DNA from: Candidatus Woesearchaeota archaeon
GTDB taxonomy: Archaea; Nanobdellota; Nanobdellia; Woesearchaeales; UBA525
DNA length: 15,109 bases
Assembly (NCBI GenBank): GCA_013331575.1
Contig: DUGD01000086.1
Location: forward strand, 1,370-16,478
Direction of reading: 5' to 3'
A program made the translations under genes and the position numbers. The notes below the pieces were generated by a model that was not told where the DNA came from, made no database searches, and saw nothing but the letters and a program-made list of their open reading frames with translations. Shown piece by piece: positions 1 to 6,807 of this stretch (its first letter is position 1; the number at the start of each line of letters is the position of its first letter).

Positions 1-2
1 AC

Positions 3-209
3 TACATGTGCACGAAGTGGTTCAGCGACGGCGACGTGCACAAGTACTTCAATCCGTACGAGAGCCCGTACGAAGGTTACATCGCGTTCATCAACGTCCT
101 CAATGATATCGCGCTCCGTGCCAAGGTCAAGGTCGGAAGCAGCCCCGCCGCGAATCTGATACGCGCCAGCCCGAGCGAGCACCTCGCGATGGTGGGACTA
201 CCGCGATAG
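3..209 (+). CDS. GH57 alpha-amylase, C-terminal fragment
   Basis: This reading frame is open from the left edge of the window to the TAG at 207-209, so it is the last ~68 residues of a longer protein. Near the fragment's N-terminus is MCTKWFSDGDVHKYFNPYES, followed by PYEGYIAFINVLNDI. From memory this matches the conserved C-terminal block of archaeal GH57 alpha-amylases (MJ1611-like), which hydrolyse internal alpha-1,4 bonds of glycogen or starch. The catalytic residues lie upstream and cannot be seen. The final ~25 residues (Ala/Ser-rich) look like a variable tail. Its position ahead of a glycogen synthase and a debranching enzyme supports a glycogen role. The ATG at 6 is unlikely to be the start because the conserved block already begins there. 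The family call is from motif memory only. Confidence 0.6.
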   Translation, partial: YMCTKWFSDGDVHKYFNPYESPYEGYIAFINVLNDIALRAKVKVGSSPAANLIRASPSEHLAMVGLPR

Positions 210-280
210 TCGTTCGGCGAAGTGTCTTGTTCGTTCTCGCAGCCTCTTCCGTACTCTTATCGTAATCATCGTATCGTAAT

Positions 281-290
281 CTTATTATAT
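281..290 (+). promoter_or_regulatory. TATA-like box for the 32-residue microprotein
   Basis: The sequence CTTATTATAT lies about 39 nt before the ATG at 325. That leaves room for a short leader carrying the GAGGTG ribosome binding site at 315-320. Four ATCGTA hexamers cluster around it (259, 268, 273 and 304). Confidence 0.4.
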
Positions 291-324
291 GGATGCGATT
301 CCAATCGTATCATCGAGGTGTCAT

Positions 325-423
325 ATGGCTGCAAAGAAGGTTGCGAAGAAATCTGCAAAGAAGGTTGTGAAGAAGACTATGAATGGAACTCCTAAGAAAG
401 GCGGTTGCTGCGGCTGCTGCTAA
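325..423 (+). CDS. Lys-rich microprotein with Cys tail (32 aa)
   Basis: This is a 32-residue ORF with ATG at 325 and TAA at 421-423. A strong ribosome binding site, GAGGTG at 315-320, sits four bases before the start, and a TATA-like box lies further upstream. The protein has two parts. Residues 1-25 are very basic, with KK pairs spaced by Ala/Val/Ser like histone-H1-type tails. The last seven residues are GGCCGCC, giving four cysteines. It has no membrane segment or signal peptide. The basic part could bind nucleic acid, phosphate or polyanions, and the Cys cluster could bind a metal, but both are inference and I recognise no family. The next gene (705) also begins with a Lys/Ser/Thr-rich tail. 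The T-rich stretch after the stop fits an archaeal terminator and supports an independent short transcript. Confidence 0.5.
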   Translation: MAAKKVAKKSAKKVVKKTMNGTPKKGGCCGCC

Positions 424-445
424 GTGCCGCGAGCGTCCTTCTCTC

Positions 446-472
446 CGATTTTTTATTTCACGTTTTATCTCA
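446..472 (+). terminator. T-rich terminator after the microprotein
   Basis: The runs GATTTTTTATTT and CGTTTTATC follow the TAA at 421-423 by about 25 nt. This is typical of archaeal oligo-T termination. The rest of the 424-656 gap shows no convincing gene. Confidence 0.35.
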
Positions 473-655
473 TCATCTCCGGATTCCAATCGTCGCTTTG
501 TTCTGATGCCGGCTTTCGGCTCGATCACGCACGGTATGCTCCGCATGATGTCGCGCAAGAACTGCCGTGTGATCACCCGAGGAAATAATTATCCACTGTT
601 GAATGAATACAGTTTTACCCGTTTCTCGACGATATTCCAATCGACAAAACCAAAT

Positions 656-665
656 GCTTATAAAT
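656..665 (+). promoter_or_regulatory. TATA box of the 705 gene
   Basis: GCTTATAAAT lies about 44 nt before the ATG at 705. The predicted mRNA then has a short leader containing GGGTGAG at 693-699, a good ribosome binding site five bases before the start. Confidence 0.6.
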
Positions 666-704
666 GAGAAGGTGCGGTATCCATTTGGGAAAGGGTGAGA
701 TAGT

Positions 705-1112
705 ATGGCAAATAAAAAGTCAGTTTCCTCTAAAAAGACCACGAAGCGGCCTACCAAGACCGTCAAACGAAGCACCAGTGCCTCGTCGAAGACGAAGGCT
801 CCCGTGCAACGATCAACGACGCCCGTGACATCGCGTGTGCGCGTGTACAATTTGACGCGCGACATTCCGCAGGAGAAATTCTTCGTGCTTGCGAACGGCC
901 AGCCGGTGAAGAATGTCGCGGAGCTCGCGGCGATACTCGATCAGCTCGAGGACCACGTCTTCCACCACCACGTTACGCCTGACCGCAATGATTTCCACAA
1001 TTGGATCAGGGATGTATTCGAGGATGTGGAGCTCGCGCGCAAGATATCGGGTATCGGCGACAAAAAGCACTTGCAGCTCGTCATCTACCGTCATATGGCG
1101 GGACACGACTGA
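705..1112 (+). CDS. small glycogen-locus domain protein with basic tail (DUF5752-like)
   Basis: This is a 135-residue protein. Residues 1-45 are a basic, low-complexity tail of Lys, Ser and Thr. Residues ~50-132 form one compact domain with the pattern IPQEKFF...HHV..(D/E)+NDFHNWIRDVFEDVELA. The protein at 1330 carries the same domain (IPQEK.F, HV, NDFANWIR, LA), so the two are paralogous. From memory the pattern resembles a small domain annotated DUF5752 or left hypothetical in archaeal glycogen loci; I could not verify the name. No catalytic motif is evident. A domain with His-Val and Asn-Asp-Phe motifs next to glycogen enzymes suggests an accessory or binding role (inference). The start is set by the SD at 693-699 and the TATA box at 656-665. 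Confidence 0.8.
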   Translation: MANKKSVSSKKTTKRPTKTVKRSTSASSKTKAPVQRSTTPVTSRVRVYNLTRDIPQEKFFVLANGQPVKNVAELAAILDQLEDHVFHHHVTPDRNDFHNWIRDVFEDVELARKISGIGDKKHLQLVIYRHMAGHD

Positions 1113-1236
1113 GCCGCATCGATACGAGTGTATCACGCGTAGATAATCGACGCGTAATAATATCACGTCATAGGCCGCAGGTCCTGGGCCCCTCACCCGC
1201 GCCCTCCTCCGACCATTCCCCGTTTCCACCGCTTTC

Positions 1237-1276
1237 GCAATCCTTTTTTCGCTCCTCCTTTGCATTCCTCATTTGA
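1237..1276 (+). terminator. pyrimidine/T-rich terminator region
   Basis: After the 705 gene stops at 1112, the gap to 1329 is strongly pyrimidine-rich. A run CCTTTTTTCG near 1240 and further T-rich segments run to 1275, consistent with archaeal oligo-T termination. No other element is clear in the gap. Confidence 0.3.
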
Positions 1277-1329
1277 CGTCGTTATTTTCCCCGGAGAGGT
1301 GAGATTCTTCGGGTACTAGGGGGGACCTC

Positions 1330-2085
1330 ATGGATATTCCGCAAGAAAAACAGTTCCACTTCCACGATGGCACCGCTGCGGCCGACATCGAGCAGCTCAT
1401 GCGTAAGATAGAGACCATCAGCTACCAGGAATTCTATCGTCATGTGAACGCCGAGAAAAACGATTTTGCGAACTGGATACGCTACGTCGTGAAAGACGAT
1501 CGTTTAGCGGATGACTTGCAAAAAGTCGGCAGCATCGTCGAGACTGTTGAGATATTGGAGAGCCATCTGCGCCCGAGACCTGTGATCGCGTCACGCGGCG
1601 ATATTCAATCGCGCATCGAGGACACCGTCATCGGATCACCCCTTCCCGCGCTCACCGATGATGAACCTGCCGTGTTCGAACGACGAAGCATGCAGTCCTC
1701 TCCGACGGCACCGCAATCACAATCTCGGGACTCGCACCGCACGGATGACGGTTTCAAACCGATCGACTTGCATATCATCGAAGAGAAGCTCGGCTTGCAT
1801 GATGACGCGCATCGACCGGCGGGTAGACCGCAGGAACTCCTGCGTGATCAGAAGGTGCGCGATGAGCTCTTCGGTCCCGAGAATCGCGCGCGCGCGACAC
1901 TCGATCGGGACGCCGATACAGACGCCGGTACTGCTGGACGCGAAGCGGGCGATACGCGCGGGTCCGTACCGTCGTCACACAACATCGATAATGATACGAC
2001 AAGGCTCATCGTCAAGGATTTCATCTACGGTCTCATCTTCGGTCTGGTCCTCGGGCTCATCTTGGGGCGGTTGATCTCCACATGA
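1330..2085 (+). CDS. tail-anchored protein with the same small glycogen-locus domain
   Basis: This is a 251-residue protein in three parts. Residues 1-~88 are the same domain as in the 705 protein (IPQEKQFHFHDG, then HVNAEKNDFANWIRYV and LADDL). Residues ~90-225 are a hydrophilic, charged, probably disordered linker. Residues ~228-249 are one membrane helix, with glycines at 234, 238, 242 and 246 giving a G-x3-G-x3-G-x3-G zipper. With no N-terminal signal and the helix at the extreme C-terminus, it is probably tail-anchored with the domain in the cytoplasm. The zipper suggests helix packing and oligomerisation. A G-rich AGGGGGG at 1318-1324 sits five bases before ATG 1330, and an in-frame stop at 1300-1302 limits the start. 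It could tether glycogen enzymes or particles to the membrane (inference). Confidence 0.8.
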   Translation: MDIPQEKQFHFHDGTAAADIEQLMRKIETISYQEFYRHVNAEKNDFANWIRYVVKDDRLADDLQKVGSIVETVEILESHLRPRPVIASRGDIQSRIEDTVIGSPLPALTDDEPAVFERRSMQSSPTAPQSQSRDSHRTDDGFKPIDLHIIEEKLGLHDDAHRPAGRPQELLRDQKVRDELFGPENRARATLDRDADTDAGTAGREAGDTRGSVPSSHNIDNDTTRLIVKDFIYGLIFGLVLGLILGRLIST

Positions 2086-2187
2086 TGTCATTCGGCGGGA
2101 TGATCCAGTGAGATGGCTCCTTGCATGGCGGCAGTCGTGGATGATACCGCGTTGTAATCCGTTCAGATTATGAGATGAGATCACCGC

Positions 2188-4029
2188 ATGGCCGCCATCG
2201 AGACTTCCCGAGCAGAACCCGTAGGTCAGACGCTCTTCGAAATATCCTGGGAAGTCTGCAACAAAGTCGGCGGCATCTATACCGTGGTGCGGAGCAAGGC
2301 GCCGTTCGTCGCGAAAAATTATTCCCGATACATCACTATCGGTCCGGCATTCGACGAATTGGGGCCTGAATTCGATCCACGGCCCACACCGCCGGAATTC
2401 CAAGCGGTATTCGAGGCGCTCAAGACGAAACACGGCATCATTTGCCACTACGGCGTATGGTTGATACCGGGGATGCCGGTCACCATCCTGGTTGATTCCC
2501 GTAACGTCATCGCCCGTCGCAACGATCTCAAAGCGTTCTACTGGGAACGCTTCCGTGTCGATTCCCTCAAGGCGGCGTGGGAGTTCGATGAGCCGCTCTG
2601 CTTCTCGACCGCGGCGGGCATGCTCGTCGAAGAGTACGCGAAACGCGCCAACGCCCCGGGGCGCGAGAAGGACGCTGCCTGCGAACGGATCGTCGTGCAG
2701 TGCCATGAGTGGATAGCGGGATTCGCGATACTCCACCTCAAAGCGTACGCAGTGGACGTCGCCACCGTCTTCACGACGCATGCCACCATGCTCGGCAGAT
2801 CCATCGCGGGCAACGGACATCTGTTATACGAAATAATAGATTCGGTCGACCCGATGGCGTGGGCGTACCGCTTGGGCGTGCAGGACAAGCACACCGCCGA
2901 GGTCGCATGCGCGCACAACGCCGACGTTTTCACGACTGTGAGCGAGATAACCGGCATGGAGGCAGAACGGCTTCTCGGCAAGAAACCCGACGTCCTGCTC
3001 TACAACGGATTCCATATTGACAGTTTCCCGACGTTCGAGGAGACGAGTAGCCGGCATCTGCAGAGCAAGGAGCTCCTCAAGGAGTTCGCGGCGTACAATT
3101 TCTTCCCCTACTACTCGTTCGACTTGGATAAGACGCTCTTCTACTTCACCTCCGGCAGATATGAATTCCAGAACAAGGGCATGGACATCTTCGTGGAGGC
3201 GCTCGGACAGCTCAATCGCAAGCTCATCGAAGAGCGATCTGACAAGACCATCGTGGTCTTCTTCTGGGTGATCATGGGTAAGGGGACGGTGCGTAGCGAC
3301 GTGATGGAGAATAAGAGTTTCTACCAGCATGTCAAGAGCACTGTGGATTGGCAGGGGAAGTATCTCCTGCAGCGCCTCGTGCTTGACATCCTGAGCGGCC
3401 ACCGCCCCGGCGAAGACGACGTGTTCACGAGCTCCATCATGAATGATCTCTATTCCGGGATACGCCGCTTGCGACGCACGGGGAATCCTCCGCTTGTCAC
3501 GCACGACATCGGAAGCTGGGACAACGACCCGTTGGTGCAGGCTTGCAGAGCGCAAGGGCTCCTCAATGCGGAGAGCGACCGTGTCAAGATAGTCATCTAT
3601 CCCGGATATCTGGACGGGACGGACGGGCTGCTCAACCTGCATTATTACGATGCGGTCGTCGGCACGCACCTCGGCGTCTTCGCGAGCAGCTACGAACCAT
3701 GGGGTTATACGCCGCTCGAGAACGCCGCGCTCGGCGTTCCGGCCATCACGACGGATCTCGCCGGTTTCGGCCGTTACCTCTGCACGCAAGGCGCCGGCAA
3801 GGATGGCGCGGATGGACAGTGCGATCTCGTGCTCCAGCGTTTCAAGCGTCCGCGCAATGAAGTGGTGGCGGAGCTTGCCCGCCGTCTGCAGCTGCACGCT
3901 AAACTCGGTCACGCCGAACGTGTCCAGCAAGGTTTCGTGGTCAAATCGATGGCGAGCCTATGTGACTGGAACAATTTCGTGAAACACTACATCACCGCGC
4001 ACAATTTGGCGATTGAGCGCCACGGTTGA
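2188..4029 (+). CDS. glycogen synthase, GT3 (eukaryote-type)
   Basis: This 613-residue cytoplasmic enzyme would extend alpha-1,4-glucan chains from a sugar nucleotide, UDP-glucose in characterised GT3 enzymes. The N-terminal nucleotide-sugar loop is EISWEVCNKVGGIYTVV (18-34). Next come QCHEWIAGF (171-179), FTTHATMLGR (195-204), and SEITGMEAERLL with YNGFHID (252-278). SGRYEFQNKGMDIFVEAL (322-339) is highly characteristic of GT3. The catalytic E-x7-E is E503 and E511 in YEPWGYTPLE. The length is a little shorter than fungal and animal enzymes (~700), mainly lacking the regulatory tails, so phosphorylation control as in eukaryotes is not expected. This is GT3, not the bacterial/plant GT5 family. 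The start is the ATG at 2188, preceded by a weak GATGAGA at about 2174. The debranching gene follows 161 bp later. Confidence 0.95.
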   Translation: MAAIETSRAEPVGQTLFEISWEVCNKVGGIYTVVRSKAPFVAKNYSRYITIGPAFDELGPEFDPRPTPPEFQAVFEALKTKHGIICHYGVWLIPGMPVTILVDSRNVIARRNDLKAFYWERFRVDSLKAAWEFDEPLCFSTAAGMLVEEYAKRANAPGREKDAACERIVVQCHEWIAGFAILHLKAYAVDVATVFTTHATMLGRSIAGNGHLLYEIIDSVDPMAWAYRLGVQDKHTAEVACAHNADVFTTVSEITGMEAERLLGKKPDVLLYNGFHIDSFPTFEETSSRHLQSKELLKEFAAYNFFPYYSFDLDKTLFYFTSGRYEFQNKGMDIFVEALGQLNRKLIEERSDKTIVVFFWVIMGKGTVRSDVMENKSFYQHVKSTVDWQGKYLLQRLVLDILSGHRPGEDDVFTSSIMNDLYSGIRRLRRTGNPPLVTHDIGSWDNDPLVQACRAQGLLNAESDRVKIVIYPGYLDGTDGLLNLHYYDAVVGTHLGVFASSYEPWGYTPLENAALGVPAITTDLAGFGRYLCTQGAGKDGADGQCDLVLQRFKRPRNEVVAELARRLQLHAKLGHAERVQQGFVVKSMASLCDWNNFVKHYITAHNLAIERHG

Positions 4030-4190
4030 ACACTCCGTTGAGCGCCATAGCGCATGAGTGGCTGTGTGCCGCCGTGTGACGCGCGTTCGTGTACCGCGTT
4101 ATCGCGCGTCCCAAGCGTACCATACGTACAACACATACCTCAATCCCGCAGCATCGCATCGTGATATCATCCGCTTAGCATCGAGGAACC

Positions 4191-6005
4191 ATGGCAGACA
4201 TCCATCATCATTGCAACAGGACGGTGGTCGCAGCACAGAGCAGCAATCCGCATTTCTTGCTCACGAATCTCAACGGCGATTTCTTCGATCTGGGATCACC
4301 GAACACCTCGAACTACAACGGCCTCTTTCACAAACGGCAGGACGCGTTCTACAAGGCGCTCTCCGATATAGCGCCGACCGCGCCATTGCGGTCATTGGAG
4401 ATCGACGGCAGCTGCGCCGTGCGGGTGTACGATGGCGCGAAACAGCGATTCACCCTTATCGATGAAGGCCTGATCATGGAATCATCCGGCGATTTCATCG
4501 TCACTGCCGATTGCAAGCGTCTCTACGACGAATCCGACCAAGGGCGGGTATACCATGTCGACATCGCTGGCTCGGCAGGAGTGATGACAGCGGTCATAAG
4601 TTATACGAAATACTCGGACGGGTCGCTCGCCGCTCCGCTCTACGGCATCCACATAGCGATCGCGACGGACGTCCAGATTGCCCCCTCGCAGAGATGGCGG
4701 CAGGTATACTACTCATACGATATCCGTCGTGGCACTGCAAGCACGCCATGGGTGCACGATGCGCTCACGCTCCGTGGGGCAGGGACGACCGTCATCTGCG
4801 TCGCCGAAAACGCCGATGATGCGTTGCGTCGAGCGCGAGCCCTGTTCGCGAGCAAGGATGCGCGCCTGCGCGAGCATGCCGCTGGACGCGCCGCCGGAAC
4901 ACCCACGCTCCCCGTGAGGCAGCAACTCGCGTGGCGGGCGCTCGATACGCTGCGCACGCGTACAGGTATCGTCGCGGGATTGCCTTGGTTCTTCCAGGAG
5001 TGGAGCCGCGACGAACTCATCGCGCTCGGCGGTCTGCTCGCGTCGAAAGAATACCGTGCTGTCATTCCCATACTCGATAAATGGTACTCGGTCGTCAAAC
5101 CGGACGGGACGCTTCCCGCGATGTACCCCGACAAGGGATTGCCGTCGAGCGACGCGCCGGGATGGCTTGGCAAACGCACGCGCGACCTCCTGCTCCTGCT
5201 CGCGCAGGAGAACATGACCTCCATCCTGCCGCAATCCGCCATCGCGCGTTGGCGCGATGCCACCGGACGCATCATAGACGGCTATCGTTCCCAGATGCGC
5301 GGCGGTCTCATCTGGAGCGGCAAGAATACCACGTGGATGGATACGAGCAGCAATGACGATGGCCGAGCAGGCGCGTGCATCGAGATACAAGCGCTCTTTC
5401 TCGCGCTTTTCGATGCGCACGTACACCTCTGCGCGATGACTCGTGTCCAGGTCGACCAAGCGCGTTCACGCAGCGCGCGCGAACTCCTCGACGCAGTCCA
5501 TACGCGTCTTTTCATCGACGGGAGAGTGCTGGATGGCCTGCATGAGGACGGCTCTCCGGACATGATCGTCCGTCCGAACGCGTTCATAGCGTGGTACGTC
5601 GCGCCCCGTCTTTTCTCGCATGCCGAGTGGAGGGGCATCTTCGGGTCGCTCTTGCCAGATCTCTGGCTGCAGTGGGGCGGTCTCTCGAGCATCGCGCGTG
5701 GCGATCCGAACTACCATCCACGCTACACCGGCGAAGATGTGGCGTCATACCATCGCGGCGACTCGTGGTATTTCGTCAACAACATGGCGGCGATGGCGTT
5801 ACACGCAATAGATCCCGTTCGCTTCGGCGACTATGTCGGACGCATCGCCGCGGCGAGCATGCACGATCTCTTGGCGCACGGTTACGCAGGCCACGCGAGC
5901 GAGCTCTCGAATGCCATCGACCAGGAGCCTGCAGGGTGTTATGCGCAAGCATGGAGCGCGAGCACGCTCCTAGAGCTCCTGCAGTCTCTCGATGACAACA
6001 GTTGA
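4191..6005 (+). CDS. glycogen debranching enzyme (amylo-alpha-1,6-glucosidase, GH133-like)
   Basis: This 604-residue enzyme is predicted to hydrolyse alpha-1,6 branch points of glycogen. An N-terminal beta-rich domain (~15-230) carries FLLTNLNGDFFDLGSPNTSN (23-42), then NGLF. The (alpha/alpha)6 catalytic domain (~245-600) has GLPWFFQEWSRDELIALGGL (263-282), TWMD (381-384), EIQALFLALFDA (398-409), SYHRGDSW (519-526), ASEL (569-572) and AGCYAQAWS (581-589). By comparison with characterised glycogen debranching glucosidases, D384 and E571 are the likely acid and base (inference). There is no 4-alpha-glucanotransferase domain, so this is the single-function archaeal/bacterial type, not the bifunctional eukaryotic one. 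GAGG at 4183-4186 sits four bases before ATG 4191. Together with the upstream synthase and amylase it completes synthesis and breakdown of the polymer. Confidence 0.92.
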   Translation: MADIHHHCNRTVVAAQSSNPHFLLTNLNGDFFDLGSPNTSNYNGLFHKRQDAFYKALSDIAPTAPLRSLEIDGSCAVRVYDGAKQRFTLIDEGLIMESSGDFIVTADCKRLYDESDQGRVYHVDIAGSAGVMTAVISYTKYSDGSLAAPLYGIHIAIATDVQIAPSQRWRQVYYSYDIRRGTASTPWVHDALTLRGAGTTVICVAENADDALRRARALFASKDARLREHAAGRAAGTPTLPVRQQLAWRALDTLRTRTGIVAGLPWFFQEWSRDELIALGGLLASKEYRAVIPILDKWYSVVKPDGTLPAMYPDKGLPSSDAPGWLGKRTRDLLLLLAQENMTSILPQSAIARWRDATGRIIDGYRSQMRGGLIWSGKNTTWMDTSSNDDGRAGACIEIQALFLALFDAHVHLCAMTRVQVDQARSRSARELLDAVHTRLFIDGRVLDGLHEDGSPDMIVRPNAFIAWYVAPRLFSHAEWRGIFGSLLPDLWLQWGGLSSIARGDPNYHPRYTGEDVASYHRGDSWYFVNNMAAMALHAIDPVRFGDYVGRIAAASMHDLLAHGYAGHASELSNAIDQEPAGCYAQAWSASTLLELLQSLDDNS

Positions 6006-6019
6006 ATGGCGTTTGTGCC

Positions 6020-6089
6020 GTGATCATGCGGCGCGGGCTGACCGTCCGGGGCCGAATGTGCCGGGTCGGATGTTTCGCGGCATGATCAC
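6020..6089. other. nested inverted repeat after the debranching gene
   Basis: GTGATCATGC (6020-6029) pairs perfectly with GCATGATCAC (6080-6089). CGCG at 6032-6035 pairs with CGCG at 6076-6079 across a two-base bulge. Shorter pairings (TCCG/CGGA, GGC/GCC) lie in the loop. It sits between the end of the debranching gene and the MscS promoter and could be an RNA 3' structure or an operator. Confidence 0.35.
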
Positions 6090-6150
6090 CGTGCAGCGTT
6101 CTCGCGAGTCTTCCCATGGGCAATAGCTTTTGCCGTATTTTGCGCGCAAT

Positions 6151-6159
6151 GTTTTTATA
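6151..6159 (+). promoter_or_regulatory. TATA box of the mscS-like gene
   Basis: GTTTTTATA is centred about 28 nt before the ATG at 6183. No ribosome binding site lies between, so the mRNA is predicted to be leaderless. This decides the start against the GTG at 6162, which would fall upstream of transcription. Confidence 0.65.
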
Positions 6160-6182
6160 CAGTGCCGCGTCATTGCGCATGT

Positions 6183-6767
6183 ATGGGTCTTCCCGAGCTG
6201 CTGCTTTTCGCCGATGCGTCTTTTCAACGCATCTCTGGCCCGCTCAATGTCGTAGTGGTCGCGCTCGTCATACTGCTCTTCGGGTTCATCATCGGCAAAA
6301 TAGTCGACCGGATCCTGCGGCGATTCTTCGCCGATATCCGCTTCGATGAGGTCATCACGCGCTGGCGCGGTGTGAAGCGGAATTACGCGAGGGCGTCACG
6401 GCACGCGGTCGTGCGCACCATCTACGCCGCGACCATCATCCTGGCGTTGCAGTGGCTCTCCTTGCTGCTGTATGTCGCATACGCCCTGCTGGCTATCGTT
6501 GCGCTTGTAGCAGTCGTCTCTTCAGCGTTCTGGCTGCGCGATCTCATGCCGAACATCTCGGGTCGGGTGCGTTTGCAGGAACGTCGTCTGCGAGAGGGCG
6601 ACGAGGTCACTATCGTCGGAAAGACGGGAGTCATATCAGGTACTGTGCGGCGTATCGGTGCGATGTCGACGCGCGTGAGCCGACAGAACGGCGATATCTT
6701 CTTCATCCCCAACGCGACGCTCGCGCAGGATCGTATCGTGCAACGCCGCATCCCGAAAAGCACGTGA
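6183..6767 (+). CDS. short MscS-family mechanosensitive channel
   Basis: This 194-residue membrane protein is likely to open under membrane tension and release solutes. It has three hydrophobic segments: ~22-44 (VVVVALVILLFGFIIG), ~75-92 (TIYAATIILALQWLSLLL) and ~95-118 (the pore-helix position). Next comes the MscS signature LMPNISGRVRLQERRLREGD and the beta domain (VTIVGKTGVISGTVRRIGAMSTRV, FIPNATL). The protein stops soon after FIPNATL, so the C-terminal alpha/beta vestibule domain of full MscS (~280 residues) is missing. The third helix lacks the Gly/Ala ladder of E. coli MscS. The start at 6183 follows from the TATA spacing; the longer GTG reading at 6162 adds MPRHCAC, which looks non-native. 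It is convergent with the mre11-like gene. Confidence 0.85.
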   Translation: MGLPELLLFADASFQRISGPLNVVVVALVILLFGFIIGKIVDRILRRFFADIRFDEVITRWRGVKRNYARASRHAVVRTIYAATIILALQWLSLLLYVAYALLAIVALVAVVSSAFWLRDLMPNISGRVRLQERRLREGDEVTIVGKTGVISGTVRRIGAMSTRVSRQNGDIFFIPNATLAQDRIVQRRIPKST

Positions 6768-6807
6768 ACGTGCGCAATGAACGCTCGTCGGAATATCAGT
6801 TGTACTG

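Noticed and set aside
383..667. 94-codon plus-strand frame beginning in the microprotein gene
   Set aside because: Starts inside the 32-residue microprotein out of frame, runs through the T-rich terminator, and ends inside the next gene's TATA box; composition is not protein-like.
2824..3930. 368-codon open frame on the minus strand
   Set aside because: Antisense shadow of glycogen synthase.
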